Shown here piece by piece: positions 60,478-64,000 of a DNA stretch of 64,000 bases (positions are counted from its first letter, which is position 1; every line of letters begins with the position of its first letter). A program made the position numbers and the translations under genes. The stretch lies in the NCBI RefSeq assembly GCF_009674485.1, contig NZ_WKJJ01000010.1, positions 186,001-250,000 of the forward strand. The letters are read 5' to 3'. Under the pieces are notes generated by a model, which was not told the DNA's origin, did not search any database, and worked only from the letters and a program-made list of their open reading frames with translations. Source of the DNA: Pseudoduganella rivuli (lineage in GTDB: Bacteria; Pseudomonadota; Gammaproteobacteria; Burkholderiales; Burkholderiaceae_D).

Positions 60478-61179
60478 TCAACTGCGTAGCGACGACGATT
60501 CCGCCTTCTCTTCGAAGTAATACCCCACCCCGTACATGGCGTGGATAAAGCCCCGGTCTGGCGCCAGCGATTTGAGCTTGCGGCGCAGGTTTTTCACATG
60601 GGTGTCGATGGCGCGGTCGCCGATGTCGCGCATTTCCGCGCTCATCGCATTGATCAGCGCTTCGCGCGTAAAGACGCGACGCGGCGCGGCGGCCATGGTG
60701 CGGAACAATCGCTCTTCGATGCGGGTAAACGGCACCGGCTGGCCGTCGAACAGCACGCGTTCATGGGCGCTGCCGATCACGAAGCCGGTATGCACCGGTT
60801 TGACTTTCAAGGCGGGATCGGCGCGCCGCAACAGCGCATGCACGCGGGCCACGATTTCACGGGGACTGAACGGCTTGCAAACGTAATCGTCCGCGCCGGA
60901 ATTGAGGCCATTCAAGCGGTCTTCCTCCGACGACAGCGCCGTCAGCATCAGGATCGGCACAGTGCTGCTGTGGCGCACGGTGCGGCAAACGGCAATGCCA
61001 TCCATGCCCGGCAACGTGACGTCGAGGATCACGACCGACGGTTCGTCATCGAGAATCATGCGCAGCGCTTCGCGTCCATCGGCAACGCGCTGCACGCCAA
61101 AGCCATCCCGAACCAGGTAATCCGACAGGACGCCGGCGATCTGGTCATCGTCTTCCGCGATCAGCACTCGGTAAGTCAT
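60478..61179 (-). CDS. OmpR-family response regulator
   Basis: 233 residues: receiver (VLIAEDDDQIAG, Asp in VILDVTLPGMDG, Lys in CKPFSPREIV) and a winged-helix DNA-binding domain (FTRIEERLFRTMAAAPRRVFTREALI ... FIHAMYGVGYYF). It overlaps the 7TM kinase gene by 4 bases. The pair is divergent from an efflux adaptor gene, so it probably controls it. Confidence 0.95.
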   Translation of the reverse strand: MTYRVLIAEDDDQIAGVLSDYLVRDGFGVQRVADGREALRMILDDEPSVVILDVTLPGMDGIAVCRTVRHSSTVPILMLTALSSEEDRLNGLNSGADDYVCKPFSPREIVARVHALLRRADPALKVKPVHTGFVIGSAHERVLFDGQPVPFTRIEERLFRTMAAAPRRVFTREALINAMSAEMRDIGDRAIDTHVKNLRRKLKSLAPDRGFIHAMYGVGYYFEEKAESSSLRS

Positions 61180-63320
61180 GGCGCCTGTTCCTCCGGGGTG
61201 TACGGCAACTCGATCCGCACCAGTACGCCGCCCAGTGCGGAACCTGCAACGCCGATGGTGCCATGGTGCGCGTCGACGATTGCGCGGCATATCTTCATGC
61301 CCAATCCACTGCCATCGCTGCGGCGGCTGCGCGCCGATTCGGCGCGGAACAGCGGCTCGAACACTTGCGCCAGTTCGTCGCGCGACAGGCCCGGCGCACT
61401 GTCTTCAATCACGATGCGGACCCGGTCTTCCAGCGGTGTGGCCCGTAGCTCGACGCGTCCCGGCGCATCCGTATAGGCGATGCTGTTGGATAGCAAATTG
61501 ATCAGCAATTGGTTGATGCGTGCGCTATCCCATATTGCCGTGGTTTGTTGCGCATCGCAATGGACTTCGAGTTGCAAGCCCTTCTTACGGGCTTCATTGG
61601 CGAAATAAGGCGACAGGTCGGCCAGCAATTGACGGTAATCGAGCGGCGCGAACCGGCACCGTAGCGGGCGCAGGTAGCTCATTGCCAGCTCATGCAAATC
61701 GTCCACCAGCCGCGTCAGCCGGTCACACGTGCGGTGCAGCGATTCCACGTGCGCCATGTCGATCGGGTGCACGCCATCGAGCATGGCTTCGATTTCGCCC
61801 ACCAGGCCCGCCAGCGGCGTGCGCAATTCGTGGCTGATTTCCGCGATCCAGTGGCGCCGCGCCCCTTCCAGGCGGGCCAGCGATTCCGCCATCGCATTGA
61901 CGCTGACCGTCAGCGGCTGCATGGCGGTATCTTCCGGCAGCGCCAGCCGCGCCGTGAATTCGCCGCCCGCCACGCGCTGCGTGACGGCGCCCACTTCCGC
62001 GATGAACGCGGCGCGCCGCTCCATGGCGGCCAGCGCATTGGTGCGGTTGACCATTTCCGCTTCCAGGAACGCGTTGCGCTCGGCCAGCGCCCGCTCGTGG
62101 TCCCGCTCCAGCTTGCGCTGGCGGTCTTGCATGCGGCGCACGTGGTCATGCTGCGCCACGGCCAGCAACAGCAATTCCGCGAAATAAATGCCCTGGAAAT
62201 TCACGAAGCCGTCATACGCATACAGCCCGAGGCGGATGCCGGCCAGTCCCACGGCCACCGGCACGGTACTGCACAATTGCGCAAAGAAGAACCAGCGTGC
62301 ATGGACCATGCCCATGCGCCATGCATGCCATGCCGCCACCGCGGTAATGGACGTCATCGCCATCAGCACCAGCGTCAGTTGCGTGACGGGCGTGAATACG
62401 CCGCACAGGCGCAGCGCGATGCCGACGCATGCGGCGGCAATGATGGCCACGAAAATGCGGTCGAAACGGGGCATGCGCGCGCGGGTTTGCAGGAACTGGC
62501 GCGCGAACAGGATCAGGAAGATCGTCTGCACCAGCATCAGCATGTGCAGCAGGTTGTTGAACAAATCCGGATCGTCGAATTGCAGGAAGCGCGCGAAGTG
62601 GCCGTTGAAGCCGATCCAGGTGGCGATGGTGGCCAGCGCATACAGGCCGTAAGTGGAAAAGCGCCGGTCGCGCGCCACCGCGGCGCCCACCATCGATGAA
62701 AACGCCAGCGCCAGCGGCACGCCATACAGGATACCCAGCTGGTTTTCACTGCGCGCCATGTTGGAGACAAACGATGCCAGCGTATCGAGCCGGAACACCA
62801 TCTGCATTTCCGCCTTATTAATGTTGCTGAGACGGACATACACTTCGGCGCTCTCGCCCGGCGCGGACGTGAATTTAAAGCTGGGCAAATGGGCCGGCAA
62901 CTGGCGCTCGGCCACCCGGGTGCGGTCGCCCGCCAGTTCGTGCATGCGCACCTGCCCCGTCAGCACCCACGCTTCCACGTAATCCGTAAACGGCAGGCGG
63001 TGTTGCAACACCCAGACGATGGGCCGCGGTTCGGGATTGGTCAGCGTAAAGCGCACCCAGTAGGCGGACGCGGTAAAGCCCCTGGTGAAGTTGTCCGGCG
63101 TGAGTTCCGTATAACGCTGCGCGGGCAGCGCGCGCGCCTGGTCCAGCGTCATCTGGCCGGACGGATCTTCCACATATTCGAGCTTTCCCTCTAAACGCAG
63201 CGGAAAGCCGTCCGGCAATTCCATCACGGTGCGCGTGGCCATGGCGCCGGACGACGCGCCCAGGGCTAGCCAGAGGAAGAACAGGCGGAACAGCCACGAA
63301 ACGGACGGGGAGCTTGTCAT
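61176..63320 (-). CDS. 7TM-type (DISM) sensor histidine kinase
   Basis: 714 residues: signal peptide (about 1-28), a periplasmic 7TMR-DISMED2-like domain (30-180; TELTPDNFTRGFTASAYWVRF), seven membrane helices (about 190-390; LGILYGVPLALAFSSMVG) and a coiled coil. HisKA (HWIAEISHELRTPLAGLVGE) and HATPase (DGSGLGMKICRAIVDAHHG) follow. DISM extracellular domains often bind carbohydrates. The ligand here is unknown. It is the first gene of the pair with the OmpR-type regulator. Confidence 0.92.
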   Translation of the reverse strand: MTSSPSVSWLFRLFFLWLALGASSGAMATRTVMELPDGFPLRLEGKLEYVEDPSGQMTLDQARALPAQRYTELTPDNFTRGFTASAYWVRFTLTNPEPRPIVWVLQHRLPFTDYVEAWVLTGQVRMHELAGDRTRVAERQLPAHLPSFKFTSAPGESAEVYVRLSNINKAEMQMVFRLDTLASFVSNMARSENQLGILYGVPLALAFSSMVGAAVARDRRFSTYGLYALATIATWIGFNGHFARFLQFDDPDLFNNLLHMLMLVQTIFLILFARQFLQTRARMPRFDRIFVAIIAAACVGIALRLCGVFTPVTQLTLVLMAMTSITAVAAWHAWRMGMVHARWFFFAQLCSTVPVAVGLAGIRLGLYAYDGFVNFQGIYFAELLLLAVAQHDHVRRMQDRQRKLERDHERALAERNAFLEAEMVNRTNALAAMERRAAFIAEVGAVTQRVAGGEFTARLALPEDTAMQPLTVSVNAMAESLARLEGARRHWIAEISHELRTPLAGLVGEIEAMLDGVHPIDMAHVESLHRTCDRLTRLVDDLHELAMSYLRPLRCRFAPLDYRQLLADLSPYFANEARKKGLQLEVHCDAQQTTAIWDSARINQLLINLLSNSIAYTDAPGRVELRATPLEDRVRIVIEDSAPGLSRDELAQVFEPLFRAESARSRRSDGSGLGMKICRAIVDAHHGTIGVAGSALGGVLVRIELPYTPEEQAP

Positions 63321-63513
63321 CTTGCGCGCCCTCTAGTTTGCATTATTGAAACAGAAATTGTAACGCAGACATACAACACTCTACACATTCTGGACTGAAT
63401 GTTCACAATTTCTCCACAACTGTTTTGTATTCTCACCCACCTGCCTGAACGTCACGCCCCAACCCCGCGTGCGGCTGGCTCATAACCACAACAACGCTTT
63501 GGGATGACACGAC
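63321..63513. promoter_or_regulatory. Divergent promoter region of the 7TM kinase and the efflux adaptor
   Basis: 193 bases between divergent genes, with AT-rich stretches but no strong palindrome. It is the probable control region for both units. Nothing more specific can be supported. Confidence 0.4.
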
Positions 63514-64000
63514 ATGCTACAAGCTTCAAAGGCGCCAGCCCCACAATTGCTGGCCAAACTCGTACTGGGCGCCGTCGCGGCCTTGATCCTGCCAATGCAG
63601 GGCGCCAGTGCGGGATCCGGCAACTCGCTGGCCGCAAACAACCGCTCGACCTACCAGGAACAGGTGGATTTGCACAACACGGAAGGCTATACGGAATCGG
63701 CGCGCCTGTGCACCCTGCGTGCGGCCGGCAGCGGCGAAATCACCGCCATGCTGGTGCGCGCCGGTGACCGCGTGAAAGCGGGCCAGGTACTGGCGCGCGT
63801 GGGCCACGCGGACATCACCGCACCGTATGACGGCATGGTATCGGCGGTGCTGGCGAAAGTCGGCGAATCGGCTTCGTCGGGCCGCCACTTGCTGACGGTG
63901 TTCGACCCGACCCGCATGCGCGTGGTGGCATCGATCCCCCGCTCCAAACTGCGCGACGTGAAAGTGGACGAACCGGTGGAAATCGAAGTCCCGTCGATCA
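63514..64000 (+). CDS. Efflux periplasmic adaptor (membrane fusion protein), N-terminal part
   Basis: 162 codons are seen before the window ends. A hydrophobic signal-anchor segment (about 14-33) is followed by a biotinyl-lipoyl-like part (AAGSGEITAMLVRAGDRVKAGQVLARV) and the second half TAPYDGMVSAVLAKVGESASSG. This is the split-lipoyl architecture of RND or ABC pump adaptors. ATG 63514 is the first in frame. The partner transporter lies beyond the window. The order fits a pump controlled by the divergent OmpR-type system. Confidence 0.88.
   Translation, partial: MLQASKAPAPQLLAKLVLGAVAALILPMQGASAGSGNSLAANNRSTYQEQVDLHNTEGYTESARLCTLRAAGSGEITAMLVRAGDRVKAGQVLARVGHADITAPYDGMVSAVLAKVGESASSGRHLLTVFDPTRMRVVASIPRSKLRDVKVDEPVEIEVPSI

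Noticed and set aside
1..64000. tRNA, rRNA, CRISPR array, insertion sequence or prophage
   Set aside because: No cloverleaf, no regularly spaced repeats, no transposase or integrase frame was found by reading.

Overview
The window reads as a chromosomal segment of a GC-rich betaproteobacterium. The gene content and order (nadK-recN-hemH next to grpE-dnaK-dnaJ, sigma54/ANTAR-controlled nitrate assimilation, dense two-component genes) suggest the family Oxalobacteraceae (Massilia, Duganella or Janthinobacterium type). That placement is inference; there is no rRNA to confirm it. I see no tRNA, CRISPR array, insertion sequence or prophage.

Layout. 1-10014 (all minus strand) is an assimilatory nitrate regulon: nitrate transporter, NirB/NirD nitrite reductase, an NAD(P)H:acceptor flavoprotein and the catalytic nitrate reductase (cut by the window start), plus siroheme synthase CobA, a short MCP-like protein and the NasS/NasT sensor pair. 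Two sigma54 promoters with NtrC-type enhancers and two ANTAR-type antiterminator leaders can be read directly; one leader precedes the transporter operon and one precedes nasS itself. 10141-14703 is a very large RTX-type exoprotein with a metzincin-like protease motif. 14700-24280 is housekeeping: a UdgX-type uracil glycosylase, carbonic anhydrase, the grpE-dnaK-dnaJ heat-shock cluster with a clear sigma32 promoter, a previously uncalled 28-residue membrane peptide, hemH, recN and nadK, with a LexA-like box upstream. 24471-38359 is mixed metabolism: glyoxalase-family proteins, a sorbosone-dehydrogenase-like protein, a PRC-barrel protein, a 2-oxoacid:ferredoxin oxidoreductase with a divergent Lrp regulator, phospholipase C, TolC, rhodanese, Pcm and a TetR regulator.

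38439-50754 is a metal and metalloid resistance region. A copper operon (Cys-rich protein, CusF-like protein, CopC, CopD) sits behind a promoter of CueR architecture, and a CopA-type ATPase sits behind an FNR-like site. Then come two divergent arsenic units. On the minus strand: ArsR, ArsC, an aquaglyceroporin, ArsH and an ArsN1/PAT-type acetyltransferase. On the plus strand: a second ArsR, an acetyltransferase fused to a flavin monooxygenase-like protein with a Cys-rich tail, a sterol-desaturase-family protein and an MFS transporter. The two units have different palindromic operators. The plus-strand unit is my best candidate for an undescribed system, probably handling an organoarsenical.

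50756-64000 is a signalling region: a minus-strand run of seven tightly packed or overlapping genes (FixL/FixJ-like pair, lone receiver, receiver-GGDEF-EAL-receiver protein, di-heme cytochrome c peroxidase, two further histidine kinases), then an OmpR-type regulator with a 7TM histidine kinase, divergent from the start of an efflux-pump periplasmic adaptor.
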